This document shows, piece by piece, positions 1-8,048 of a DNA stretch of 15,128 nt; positions within the stretch are counted from its first letter, which is position 1, and each line of letters starts with the position of its first letter. The position numbers were made by a program, and so were the translations under genes. Origin of the DNA: Geobacteraceae bacterium (GTDB lineage Bacteria > Desulfobacterota > Desulfuromonadia > Desulfuromonadales > Desulfuromonadaceae); NCBI GenBank assembly GCA_020201305.1, contig JAIVHC010000174.1, positions 8,166 to 23,293 on the forward strand, in the 5' to 3' direction. Under the pieces are notes generated by a model. It made no database searches, had not been told where the DNA came from, and saw nothing but the letters and a program-made list of their open reading frames with translations.

Positions 1-1011
1 GGTTGGATCTTCGGCAACGTAGAGGTTTCCATTTACATCATATGATCTGTAATCTTCAGCATCAGCTGCTGTAACGGTATCTGCGGATCCATCCGAATTT
101 AAGTCTGACGCACCGGATGCCTGCCAGGTAGCAGCGCTTCTTACCCCATCAGTGTAAATTGTGTCACTTGTATCCTTTACATTGACCAGGCGACCACCGG
201 TATCAAAGGTAAGTACACTTCTGCCTACCTCTGACCACTCGGCTTCATCCGTGTCCCACCCATCGATTTCACCCCCACTTACAACTGTATGCGATTCCCA
301 CTGCATATGCTCATCCGGGTTTCCTTCCGGATCTAGCTTATTGAAGTAGGTGGTCACCAGATGCTCACGCCCCAGAGAATCGAACACGCGCACAGAGGAT
401 GCATAGTTACTTGATCCGGATGGATCTTGGAGATCAAAAGGTGATGGGGATTTAGTGCCATCAGCATATTCATAACCACCCAAGAAAGGAGAATTGGCAT
501 TGAGATTGGTCATGAGGTTTATTTCGCTGGTCTCCCGCGCCGGGGCAAAGGTTTTGGTCTCTATCTGTAGATCGGTGATATCCCCCATGGTTTCCCCGGT
601 ATTTTCATCCAGATAGTAGCCCTGCACGGCAAAGCCTTCGGGATTTACCAGGGTACCCTCTTCGTCGAAGTTAAACGCACCGGCACGGGTGTAGTTGGTA
701 GCACCGGTATCCGGATCGCTGACCATAAAAAAGCCTGGCCCTTCGATAGCGAGGTCGGTGTTGGATTCGGTATTCTCAAAGGTTCCCTGACTGAAGATAT
801 TATCTACAGAGGAGAGACCTACACCGCGCCCCACCTGAGAAGTACCCCCGGAACCGGATACTGATGCGGAAAGCATATCCGAAAACACGGAACGACTGCC
901 TTTAAACCCGATGGTATTACTGTTGGCAATGTTGTTACCCAGCACAGTCATGGCGTTGCCATTGGCGCTGAGACCACTTACCCCGGTAAATAATGAACTC
1001 TGAATTCCCAT
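1..1011 (-). CDS. flgE: Flagellar hook protein FlgE, C-terminus cut by window edge
   Basis: FlgE polymerises into the hook, the flexible joint between rod and filament. The frame is open for 337 codons from the ATG at 1011 to the window edge, so the C-terminal D0 helix is not seen. The N-terminus is typical of rod/hook proteins: MGIQSSLFTGVSGLSANG, then VLGNNIANSNTIGFKGSR at about residues 24-41, followed by TDLAIEGPGFFMV and YTRAGAFNFDEEG, which belong to the FlgE/F/G core fold. RVFDSLGREHLVTTYF at about 210-225 is the usual FlgE D1/D2 segment. The start is fixed by AGGAGG placed 5 nt before the ATG. It lies 95 bp downstream of the small flagellar operon protein gene and is the last gene seen in the operon. 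The outer region near residues 300-325 is rich in Asp, Ser and Ala and contains DLNSDGSAD, presumably a variable surface domain. Confidence 0.95.
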   Translation of the reverse strand, partial: MGIQSSLFTGVSGLSANGNAMTVLGNNIANSNTIGFKGSRSVFSDMLSASVSGSGGTSQVGRGVGLSSVDNIFSQGTFENTESNTDLAIEGPGFFMVSDPDTGATNYTRAGAFNFDEEGTLVNPEGFAVQGYYLDENTGETMGDITDLQIETKTFAPARETSEINLMTNLNANSPFLGGYEYADGTKSPSPFDLQDPSGSSNYASSVRVFDSLGREHLVTTYFNKLDPEGNPDEHMQWESHTVVSGGEIDGWDTDEAEWSEVGRSVLTFDTGGRLVNVKDTSDTIYTDGVRSAATWQASGASDLNSDGSADTVTAADAEDYRSYDVNGNLYVAEDPT

Positions 1012-1028
1012 GTTATCCTCCTCGAAAG

Positions 1029-1079
1029 CACGGCAGACTGTCCGTGTTCTGTGGGCCCCCTGCTGTTGAGGACCGGCCC
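1029..1079 (-). other. Two short inverted repeats in the flgE leader
   Basis: The 95-bp gap before flgE holds two inverted repeats. One has arms CACGG at 1029-1033 and CCGTG at 1042-1046. The other is GC-rich, with arms GGGCC at 1053-1057 and GGCCC at 1075-1079. Both precede the strong flgE Shine-Dalgarno sequence. They could stabilise or process the flgE mRNA. There is no T-tract after them, so they are not a canonical terminator. Confidence 0.35.
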
Positions 1080-1106
1080 GATTTATGTGATTATTCTCTG
1101 CGTTGT

Positions 1107-1442
1107 TTATGCAATTATTGCGCTGTCAATGTTGGTGAAAATATTGCCTTTGAGTTGTTCTTTATCCGCCACAGTTACCACGGTATTGTCCTTGACACTC
1201 ACCACCATGGCGTTATTGTCCAATAGCACAAGCGAGTCGCGGCATCCCTTGGCCTGCGCCTGGGATACGGCCTGATTGAGGCGCCCCATACTGGCGGGGC
1301 TCAGTTCAATCCCGCGGCTCTGCATGCGGGCGCTGGCGTGTTTGGAAAACGTAACCTCGCTACTGTTGCGCTCGCCTCGCGTTTTGGCAACGGCATCCGG
1401 AGCGCGAATATTCTGTGGTGGTATGTAGATATTCTCAGCCAC
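1107..1442 (-). CDS. Small flagellar operon protein (TIGR02530 / PF12611 type)
   Basis: This 111-residue protein matches the small family found between flgD and flgE in many Gram-positive and deltaproteobacterial flagellar operons. The diagnostic pieces are VTFSKHASARMQSRGIELS at about residues 30-48, then GCRDSLVLLDNNAMVVSVK, NTVVTVADKEQLKGN and the C-terminal FTNIDSAI. The molecular role is not firmly established; its fixed position suggests a part in hook assembly. It has no signal peptide or membrane segment and is probably cytoplasmic. The start is GTG at 1442, only one base past the flgD stop. The ribosome binding site (AAGGGGA) lies inside the flgD 3' end, so translation is likely coupled. 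Family assignment is from recalled motifs, not a search. Confidence 0.85.
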   Translation of the reverse strand: MAENIYIPPQNIRAPDAVAKTRGERNSSEVTFSKHASARMQSRGIELSPASMGRLNQAVSQAQAKGCRDSLVLLDNNAMVVSVKDNTVVTVADKEQLKGNIFTNIDSAIIA

Positions 1443-1443
1443 A

Positions 1444-2103
1444 TCAAAATCCCCTTACGCTCTCAATCTCTGCGAGTTTGAACTCCCCAGAATCGGTGAC
1501 AATCGTATCAGTACCGTCAACCATATCCACGCCGATAACGCGGCTTTGTACCAGCGGATGGGCCGCGACCGGATCCTCACCGTTGAACGCCGAGATAGCG
1601 ACACTGTACTTGCCCTGCGGAAGCAGATTCCCGCTATCGCCCATGCCGTCCCATTCAAGCATGTGCTGTCCTTCACTCATCTGGGCCAGAGGTTTGGCAG
1701 ACACGGTATTGCCGGCACTGTCGCGGATGTATAACACCCCCTGCTCTGCGGCTTCGTCCATGTTATAGCCCAGCTTGACGGGCTCGCCCTTGAAGGTAAA
1801 ATCCGATCCCTTGGAGACCACTTCGGTACCGATCATGGAAAGGGCCGAAAGGCGCTGCATCTCCGCAGTAGTGCCACCCATCTCTTCAAGGGAGGAATTA
1901 ATATTGAATAATTGTTCCAGCGAACTGAACTGTGCGAGTTGCGCAGTAAATTCAGTAGCATCCGCCGGGTTCATGGGATCCTGATTTTTGAGCTGTTCCA
2001 CCATCAGGGTGAGGAAGTCCTCCTTCCCCATCGCATTGTTCTGCGACATAATGCTGCTGCCACTGTTCGCGCTTCCTGATGTTATACTGGATATATCGGC
2101 CAT
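1444..2103 (-). CDS. flgD: Flagellar hook capping / scaffolding protein FlgD
   Basis: FlgD caps the growing hook outside the cell and helps FlgE subunits polymerise. The 219-residue length is normal. The conserved N-terminal block is clear: GKEDFLTLMVEQLKNQDPMN from residue 26, then ATEFTAQLAQFSSLEQLFNI at about 49-68. The C-terminal half fits the FlgD Ig-like/tudor region (GVLYIRDSAGNTV, HMLEWDGMGDSGNLLPQGKY). There is no cleavable signal peptide, as expected for a type III export substrate. The ATG at 2103 is preceded by GAGGTAAAC. The gene follows fliK by 33 bp and runs 1 bp from the next gene. Confidence 0.97.
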   Translation of the reverse strand: MADISSITSGSANSGSSIMSQNNAMGKEDFLTLMVEQLKNQDPMNPADATEFTAQLAQFSSLEQLFNINSSLEEMGGTTAEMQRLSALSMIGTEVVSKGSDFTFKGEPVKLGYNMDEAAEQGVLYIRDSAGNTVSAKPLAQMSEGQHMLEWDGMGDSGNLLPQGKYSVAISAFNGEDPVAAHPLVQSRVIGVDMVDGTDTIVTDSGEFKLAEIESVRGF

Positions 2104-2136
2104 GTTTACCTCAATTCTTTAAATGATTCAGCTGAA

Positions 2137-3951
2137 TTAAACGTGGACGCTCAGGCCACCGGGCGAAGTAACTCTAGCCGAAGATTCAATATCTCCATCC
2201 TCTTCAGAATCAATAACTGCTACGTCGTTAGAGCCTCCCCCAGCTTCGCGATGACGGGAAAGCTCCTCATCATCCTGGGTTCCGGCCTGGTCTTCGGCGC
2301 GGCTGTCGCCCAGACTGACCTGGAAATCCTCCACTGTTACCCCCTGGTCCTCCATAGCGTTACGCAAGCGGGGGAAATTCTGCTCCAGAATCTCGCGGAC
2401 CTGCTGATTCTGGGCCTGAATCTGAAGCTTGAGCTGATCCCCTTCCATCACCATGCGAATGTTAAGTTCGCCAAGTTCTTCGGGATACAACTTCACGGTT
2501 ACCACACTGCTATCACCTCGTGAATGCAAGTTCAGATGCTGAATGGTCTGGTCCACCACTCGTGCAGTGGGCATAGTAGCGCCATTTTTCAAGGTCAGTA
2601 TTCCGGGATCGGTGCTATTATTTCCGATTCCTGTGCCTTTCTGGGCCGCAGAGAAATCTACGGCGGCATTATCTCTGGCACTTGCTGCCTCTGCCATCCC
2701 CTTCATCCCCATGAGATCAGCAGCTGCAGCGGAGGTGGATGCATTCGCGGAAGTAAACTGGGCCTGCCCTTCAGATAAACTTTTGCCCGCCTCACCATTG
2801 GATCCCGAATTAGTCGCTGCCATCTCTGCACGGGCCTGCTGTATCAGACTCTGAGCCTGTTCCTGCGGATTTGTTCCGGACATGCGGGCGGAAAACAAAT
2901 CCGCTGAAGCAGAGTTCTGTTGTCCCTGACGCTCACGCAGACTGGAAAATTGGGTAGATTTATTCAACAGTGCTGCAAAACGCGGATCATCAACCTTGGA
3001 TGCGCCATTAAGGCCATCCTTATCTTTTTCGGCACGCAGCACAAATCCATCTACAATTTCCGGCTGTTTGAGTTGCGCCACTCCGTTTTGCACCTGAGCA
3101 CTTTGCTGTGATGTGCGCAGCGTCTGCTCCAACTGCGCAATAAGATCTGTGAGTTTTGCGTTTAGCTGCTGAGGCTCTCTAATACTGCTATCAAGAGATC
3201 CTGCCTGATTCATATTTTTCAACGTTGCAAGGATATCCTGAAGTTTCTGCGCCTGCGCTTCGCTCAAGTTCAGGCGCGGTATCGACTCGGATAATGACGC
3301 GCCTTCACGGGTGCTTTGGAGTATCTGCTCAAGAGTCTGCGCCTGCGCTTCGCTCAAGTTCGGGCGCGGTATCGCCTCGGATAATGACGCTGAGTTTTTG
3401 ATGCTACGCATGAAATCCTGCAATTCCGCAGCAATTTCACTCTTGGCGGTATTTTGTTCCAGAATTTGTATAACTGATTTCAAATGCTTTTGCAGTTTTT
3501 CACTCTCTGCTGCAGTTAAGACAACTCCTGACTCTTGAGCCTGACTTGGACTTTTTGTTGAACGTTCTGCTGCATCTGCCAGTTCTCCTGTATTCTCTTT
3601 CCCCCGAGTCGAAGGAGCGTTGTCATCGCGTGTCCCTTCTAACCTCGGATTGGCTCCCTTATCTCGACTGACACTATCCTGCTTTGCAACTGCGGCGCCC
3701 GCAAGGTCTTCATCACGACCATTCTGGCTATGTTCCTGACGTGCGATATCAGAGTTTCCCTGCGTATTATTATTGCTGGAATCATTGCGGGCTGAAGTGT
3801 TTTGCATCCTGTTTCGCGAAGCGGCGTCACGCATGGCCGGCTCAAAAGAAGAACGCTCTCCACTCCCTACCGGGCTGGTGTCGCCCAGCGGACGCGAACC
3901 ATTTCCAGAGCCTGATGTGGGGGGGGTGTGCATAAAGGGTAAGGTGTGCAT
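2137..3951 (-). CDS. fliK: Flagellar hook-length control protein FliK
   Basis: FliK is an exported molecular ruler that stops hook growth and switches export specificity from hook to filament substrates. At 604 residues it is at the long end for the family. The conserved C-terminal switch domain lies at about residues 472-548, with VVTVKLYPEELGELNIRM, LKLQIQAQNQQVREIL and MEDQGVTVEDFQVSLG. The first 470 residues are low-complexity and rich in Ser, Ala, Gln and Asn, typical of the extended ruler portion. It contains a nearly exact 30-residue repeat, listed separately. The ATG at 3951 follows GAGGTAAAC, the same leader sequence as flgD; an in-frame ATG at 3933 is possible but has no comparable ribosome binding site. 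The acidic tail after residue 550 is not conserved to my knowledge. Confidence 0.93.
   Translation of the reverse strand: MHTLPFMHTPPTSGSGNGSRPLGDTSPVGSGERSSFEPAMRDAASRNRMQNTSARNDSSNNNTQGNSDIARQEHSQNGRDEDLAGAAVAKQDSVSRDKGANPRLEGTRDDNAPSTRGKENTGELADAAERSTKSPSQAQESGVVLTAAESEKLQKHLKSVIQILEQNTAKSEIAAELQDFMRSIKNSASLSEAIPRPNLSEAQAQTLEQILQSTREGASLSESIPRLNLSEAQAQKLQDILATLKNMNQAGSLDSSIREPQQLNAKLTDLIAQLEQTLRTSQQSAQVQNGVAQLKQPEIVDGFVLRAEKDKDGLNGASKVDDPRFAALLNKSTQFSSLRERQGQQNSASADLFSARMSGTNPQEQAQSLIQQARAEMAATNSGSNGEAGKSLSEGQAQFTSANASTSAAAADLMGMKGMAEAASARDNAAVDFSAAQKGTGIGNNSTDPGILTLKNGATMPTARVVDQTIQHLNLHSRGDSSVVTVKLYPEELGELNIRMVMEGDQLKLQIQAQNQQVREILEQNFPRLRNAMEDQGVTVEDFQVSLGDSRAEDQAGTQDDEELSRHREAGGGSNDVAVIDSEEDGDIESSARVTSPGGLSVHV
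3246..3390 (-). repeat. 90-bp-period direct repeat inside fliK
   Basis: The 55 bp at 3246-3300 and at 3336-3390 are identical except at two positions, with an offset of exactly 90 bp (30 codons). Each copy encodes the segment SLSE(A/S)IPR(P/L)NLSEAQAQ, at about residues 188-206 and 218-236. The rest of each 90-bp unit is more diverged. This is an in-frame tandem duplication in the ruler region and would lengthen FliK by 30 residues. Confidence 0.9.
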
Positions 3952-4008
3952 ATGTTTACCTCAGCTATGGCTATCATCTAGGGTTATAGCCCGATATTTT
4001 CAGACCAG

Positions 4009-4422
4009 TCAGGTTTCTTCAGTCTTCTTTGAGGGTTGAGTAAGCTTTACTGATGCGTGCCGCCTTCTCGCCTTCCATGTTCTCGAGTACTGCGCCGGCA
4101 CTGCGTGCCTTATGCGCTCCTGCTCCTGGACATCCTTATCTGCGAGCATCTCTTCCAACTGAAGGCGCAATTGCTCGAGCTGTTCGAGCTTCTTATCGAC
4201 TTCATCCTGCAGGATGTTTAGCTCCAGCTCTCGTTTCTGAAGCTCTTGGTTTCGTTCATTAAGTTGCTGACGATTTTCTTTAAATTCCGCCAGCAGGCGG
4301 CGCTCCTCCACTGAACTGATACCCTTATTGCCGTTTTCCGCGTTCTGTGCAGTAACACTGGTCGTCACAGCAACCAGTGACAGGGCAAGAGAGCAGGAAA
4401 AAGCCAGAGTGCGTATATTCAT
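4009..4422 (-). pseudogene. motE: MotE-like periplasmic coiled-coil protein, apparent deletion and frameshift
   Basis: MotE-family proteins are membrane or periplasmic coiled-coil proteins encoded next to fliJ; MotE helps stabilise flagellar motor components. Visible here are an N-terminal hydrophobic signal (residues 1-25, SLVAVTTSVTA) and a charged coiled coil at about 37-100. The reading frame then runs into VPAQYSRTWKARRRH, which does not look like the family. The next frame at that point encodes RSAGAVLENMEGEKAARISK and ends in a TGA at 4019-4021. That is the typical MotE/MgtE-N C-terminal motif. The switch occurs near 4105-4118. Expected residues between the coiled coil and this motif (a K/R-x-x-x-x-Y-E-x-M-x-P type segment) are absent, so this looks like an internal deletion of a length not divisible by three. 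The ATG at 4422 overlaps the fliJ stop as ATGA. An assembly error is an alternative. Confidence 0.75.
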
Positions 4423-4859
4423 ACATCATCCTTGAAGCAGCGCAGGATTGTCATTTCATCGAGTTCGTTCATCTCTTTGTGTTTGAGCTCCTGCTCTATA
4501 TCGGCAAGCTTTTTTTCTTTGAGCTTTGCGAGCAGATGTTTGTTCTTACTCGCATCTGCGAGTTCTTCTCGGCACTGGTGCACAAAATCTTGAGCTTTTT
4601 TATGCTCCCACCCGAGCAGGGTAAGGTTGTGACGCTGGTGCTCAATCCGATTTTCATACAGCATAAACTCGTGACTGAGCATTCCTTTCCTCTGGCGCTC
4701 CTCGTATTCAACACTCAAAGATTCGATATGTTCCTGGGCTTTGTTTATGCGGGCACAAATATTTTGCTCTTCACTCATAGCCTTAGAGAGTTTCTGTTGC
4801 GCAAGATCTTCAAGGCGTTGGCGATGATCGAGCACAACCTGTAATTTAAACGGTTTCAT
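4419..4859 (-). CDS. fliJ: Flagellar export chaperone / ATPase-associated protein FliJ
   Basis: FliJ is the small coiled-coil stalk of the flagellar export ATPase; it interacts with FliI and FlhA and escorts export chaperones. The 146-residue length is normal. The N-terminus (MKPFKLQVVLDHRQRLEDLAQQ) is typical of the family, and almost the whole chain is charged heptad sequence (LAKLKEKKLADIEQELKHKE near the C-terminus). Position directly after fliI supports the call. The ATG at 4859 lacks a close Shine-Dalgarno sequence: AAGGGGAAGA lies about 17 nt away, separated from the start by a region containing the palindrome AAGATATCTT (4864-4873). The 3' end overlaps the motE-like start by 4 bp. Confidence 0.9.
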   Translation of the reverse strand: MKPFKLQVVLDHRQRLEDLAQQKLSKAMSEEQNICARINKAQEHIESLSVEYEERQRKGMLSHEFMLYENRIEHQRHNLTLLGWEHKKAQDFVHQCREELADASKNKHLLAKLKEKKLADIEQELKHKEMNELDEMTILRCFKDDV

Positions 4860-4959
4860 AGCAAAGATATCTTCCCCTTGTAAAAGTGGAATGAATTTGG
4901 ATTTTTGAATATAACTGGGGAAACGGGGCTTGAGATTTCAGAAATGTGGGGTGCGAGGG

Positions 4960-6285
4960 TTATTCCCGATCTTCACTGCGGCGATCCAGAACCAGCTCTT
5001 TCATACGTTCCACAGAGTCCTCCAGATGATCCTGCTCATTCATACCCTGACGTAAAAAGTCATTTACGGCATCGATGCGTGATATTGCATAGTCAATCTT
5101 CGGATTACTTCCGGGAACGTAAGCGCCAATATTAATCAAATCTTCCGCTTCTTTATGCGTGGCGAGTATTTCCCTGATCTTACTACTGTTCTTGATATGC
5201 TCTTCACTCACAATATCGCGCATGACCCTGCTGGTGGAATGGAGGATATCGATACAGGGATAGTGGTTTTTCGCCGCCAACTCGCGAGAGAGGACAATAT
5301 GACCATCCAGAATGGAGCGTACACTGTCGGCTATGGGTTCGTTCATATCATCCCCTTCCACCAGAACCGTGTACAGACCGGTAATGGTGCCGGCCTGCTT
5401 GAAGCTGCCTGCACGTTCGAGGAGTTTGGGGAGCATGGCAAAAACCGATGGTGTGTACCCTTTGGTGGTGGGCGGCTCCCCGATTGCAAGCCCCACCTCC
5501 CGCATCGCCATGGCAAAGCGGGTAACGGAGTCCATCATGAGGAGGACATTTTTACCCTGGTTGCAGAAATACTCTGCGAGAGTGGTTGCGACAAAAGCGC
5601 CACGCATTCGCAGCAGAGGTGAGCGATCCGAAGTAGCCGCGAGAACAACAGAACGTGCGAGTCCTTCGGTGCCCAGATCCCGCTCCACAAATTCACGCAC
5701 CTCACGCCCACGCTCTCCAATCAGGGCAATAACATTGACATCTGCGCGCGCATGTTTGGCCATAGTGCCGAGAAGCACACTCTTCCCCACCCCGGAACCG
5801 GCCATAATCCCCAAACGCTGTCCCTTTCCACAGGTGAGCATGGCATTAATAGCCCGCACTCCAAGGTCGAGGGGTTCGTTAATCTGTTTGCGCGCCATCG
5901 GATCCGGTGGAAGGGCGTACAGAGACATGTGTTTATCCACTCGCGGCGGATTCCCTCCATCAATAGGATTACCCATGGCGTCAATGATGCGCCCGAGAAG
6001 GGCATCACTACACCCCATAGTGGCACTATTACGCAACACCCGGATCAGACTTCCCGGCCCCAGACCACGCAACTCCCCCAAAGGCATGAGGAGGGTATAG
6101 CCATCACGGAAGCCGACAACCTCAGCCGCCACAGGCTCGCCGGAATTCAGGGGTAGAATCTCGCATAGAGTCCCCACCGTAGCAGAGGTACAATAGCCCT
6201 CGACGACTAGTCCGACAATTTTGGTTACTTTACCCCAGACCTTCATGGTCTGGAATGCACCCAGATTTGTTGGCAAGGTTCTCAC
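4960..6285 (-). CDS. fliI: Flagellum-specific export ATPase FliI
   Basis: FliI is the hexameric F1-beta-like ATPase that energises export of rod, hook and filament proteins through the flagellar type III apparatus. The Walker A motif AGSGVGKS is at about residues 162-169, the catalytic-glutamate region GERGREV at about 190-196, and Walker B VLLMMDSVTR at about 247-256. GEPPTTKGYTPSVFAMLPKL follows as in other FliI proteins. The 441-residue length is normal and nothing essential is missing. The start is GTG at 6285, overlapping the fliH stop as GTGA, so translational coupling is likely. A 100-bp gap separates it from fliJ, longer than most gaps in this operon. Confidence 0.98.
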   Translation of the reverse strand: MRTLPTNLGAFQTMKVWGKVTKIVGLVVEGYCTSATVGTLCEILPLNSGEPVAAEVVGFRDGYTLLMPLGELRGLGPGSLIRVLRNSATMGCSDALLGRIIDAMGNPIDGGNPPRVDKHMSLYALPPDPMARKQINEPLDLGVRAINAMLTCGKGQRLGIMAGSGVGKSVLLGTMAKHARADVNVIALIGERGREVREFVERDLGTEGLARSVVLAATSDRSPLLRMRGAFVATTLAEYFCNQGKNVLLMMDSVTRFAMAMREVGLAIGEPPTTKGYTPSVFAMLPKLLERAGSFKQAGTITGLYTVLVEGDDMNEPIADSVRSILDGHIVLSRELAAKNHYPCIDILHSTSRVMRDIVSEEHIKNSSKIREILATHKEAEDLINIGAYVPGSNPKIDYAISRIDAVNDFLRQGMNEQDHLEDSVERMKELVLDRRSEDRE

Positions 6286-7022
6286 TCTGAATACACCATG
6301 GTTTCTTTAAGATGGGCAAAGATTTCATCGAGTTGGGTTTCAAGCGTCGCATCCACCCGTCCTGAGGGGGATTCTAACATACAGCCACCCCGAGTTATGG
6401 AAGCATCGCCTATAAACTCGATATTGCTTAAGCCACTCAGGCTCGCGATAAACAGGGGTTTATGCTCGTTGAGCACCTCAATATCCTCCGGATTAACCCG
6501 GATGTGAAACTCTTCCGCCTGCACCGCGGAATTAATGGTCTGTTGCACAACACGCACCACGACCTCTTTATGCTCACTGATTTCAAAATGGAGAATACGC
6601 TCTGCTATCGCCATAACCAGCTGCAGCATATCTTCGGCACTGCGCTGCATTATAGATTCAGTCTGAGTGCTGAGTTTTTTCGCCGCTTCGGTAAGTGCCT
6701 TGGTGGCCTTAGCGAGTTTCTCCTCTACCTCTTTTTTCCCTGCCGCAACGCCCTTCTTGTACGCTTCTTCTTCAAGCGCCGCTACATCGACCTCAGGCTG
6801 AGGTGTTTCAGACGCCGACGCCGGACCTTGATTCTGAGCTGCAGGAGATGGGTTTTTCTTCACTGTACTTCCCTGCACCTCTTCTTGCGCTGGCTGGTGC
6901 TGAGCCTGAGGTACAGCAACAAAGAGACCCGGCTCTTTTTCACTTAGCTCTTCAAGGTTACGCATACTTACGCGCACATAGTTGCCTGATTCAACTTCGC
7001 GCCAGACCTTAGACAAGAGCAT
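6282..7022 (-). CDS. fliH: Flagellar assembly protein FliH (export ATPase regulator)
   Basis: FliH is the peripheral stalk of the export ATPase; it binds FliI and links it to the C-ring. The chain has a variable N-terminus, a Pro/Gln-rich linker at about residues 40-80, a glycine-repeat helix (EEEAYKKGVAAGKKEVEEKL, about 84-103) and a conserved C-terminal domain with MAIAERILHFE, VRVNPED-like IRVNPEDIEVL, and GGCMLESPSGRVDATLETQL near the end. The start is uncertain. The ATG at 7022 sits directly against GGGAG, which is too close. TTG at 7016 would place the same GGAG 6 nt upstream and give the usual MSKV N-terminus. Either start overlaps the fliG stop. The stop overlaps fliI. Confidence 0.93.
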   Translation of the reverse strand: MLLSKVWREVESGNYVRVSMRNLEELSEKEPGLFVAVPQAQHQPAQEEVQGSTVKKNPSPAAQNQGPASASETPQPEVDVAALEEEAYKKGVAAGKKEVEEKLAKATKALTEAAKKLSTQTESIMQRSAEDMLQLVMAIAERILHFEISEHKEVVVRVVQQTINSAVQAEEFHIRVNPEDIEVLNEHKPLFIASLSGLSNIEFIGDASITRGGCMLESPSGRVDATLETQLDEIFAHLKETMVYSE

Positions 7023-8028
7023 CTCCCGTTCCGCGTCCCGGGATCACGATCTGCCCTTCTTCCTCAAGTTTGAGAGCCAATTTCACAATACTCTGCTGCA
7101 TAGCTTCCACATCGGTAAGGCGCACCGGCCCCATCGCTTCGAGATCTTCCTGAATCATCTCAGCGGCACGATTGGATATGCAGGAGAAAATCTTGGCCTT
7201 CAGATCATCAGGCGCGGTTTTGAGTGCCATGGTGAGGGTATCATTATTGACCTCGCGCAAAATCATCTGCATGGCACGATTGTCGATATTGATCATATCG
7301 CTGAAGGTGAACATCTTCTTGCGGATGGACTCGGCGAGTTCAGCGTCGGTTGCGTCAATACCATCGAGAACCTTGCGATCGGCGCCCTTCTCCATCCGTC
7401 CAAGGATATCCACCACCTTGTCGACACCACCAACCTCCTGCTGTTCCTTGCTGACGATACCCCCGATTTCACGCATCAGGGCTTCTTCTATCTGATTAAG
7501 CACCTCAGGGGCAACCCGATCAATCTTGGCAATCCGCAATGCAACATCAGCAGTTAAATCATCACCGAGATATTTCATTATCTTACTTGCGTGATCGGAC
7601 TTCTGGGTGGAGAGGATCAGGGCAATGGTCTGGGGGTGTTCATTTTCAAGGAGACTCGCCACCATGCGTGGCTGCATGGTGGCAATGGTTTCCAGCGGGC
7701 GCGTTTCCACCCCGCTCATAATCTCCTGATAGATCTGATTCGCGTGTTCATCACCGGTTTCATTCAAAGCAGTGCGAATAAAATCCTTGCTTTTTACATA
7801 CTTTCCGGGATTCTTCTTCTGCACCGAGCGGAACTCCTGCATAACGTCAGCCGCAACATCCGCCGGGATATGCTCGATATTCATCATGGCTTTGGTTATG
7901 GCGCGCACTTCGGCGGGGGGCAGGTCCTTGAAAATAGATGCGGTAACCGACTCTCCCAGACATAATAGCAATACCGCCGCTTTTTCCGCTCCACTCATGC
8001 GCCCTAATTGCATTTGTTCGGTGCTCAA
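7009..8028 (-). CDS. fliG: Flagellar motor switch protein FliG
   Basis: FliG sits on the MS-ring, contacts the stator and converts ion flow into torque. All three parts are intact in 339 residues: an N-terminal FliF-binding domain (LSGAEK-like MSGAEKAAVLLLCLGE from residue 11), the middle domain with the EHPQ motif at 130-133, and the C-terminal motor domain with MFTF at about 239-242 followed by LREVNNDTLTMALK. The start is TTG at 8028, chosen because GGAG lies 7 nt upstream; the ATG at 8013 lacks this. Unlike usual, fliG is separated from fliF by 168 bp, nearly all of it an inserted fold-back element, but the fliG ribosome binding site is preserved. Confidence 0.97.
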   Translation of the reverse strand: MSTEQMQLGRMSGAEKAAVLLLCLGESVTASIFKDLPPAEVRAITKAMMNIEHIPADVAADVMQEFRSVQKKNPGKYVKSKDFIRTALNETGDEHANQIYQEIMSGVETRPLETIATMQPRMVASLLENEHPQTIALILSTQKSDHASKIMKYLGDDLTADVALRIAKIDRVAPEVLNQIEEALMREIGGIVSKEQQEVGGVDKVVDILGRMEKGADRKVLDGIDATDAELAESIRKKMFTFSDMINIDNRAMQMILREVNNDTLTMALKTAPDDLKAKIFSCISNRAAEMIQEDLEAMGPVRLTDVEAMQQSIVKLALKLEEEGQIVIPGRGTGDALV

Positions 8029-8037
8029 TTTCTCACT

Positions 8038-8048
8038 CCATCAATCAT
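8038..8048. repeat. 11-bp direct repeat, copy on the fliG side of the insert
   Basis: CCATCAATCAT, identical to 8194-8204. It lies just upstream of the fliG ribosome binding site. It is interpreted as one copy of a target-site duplication made when the fold-back element inserted. Confidence 0.75.

Noticed and set aside
5312..6100. 262-codon open frame on the plus strand opposite fliI
   Set aside because: It is antisense to a fully conserved fliI and rich in Arg, Ser and Pro, as expected for a shadow frame.
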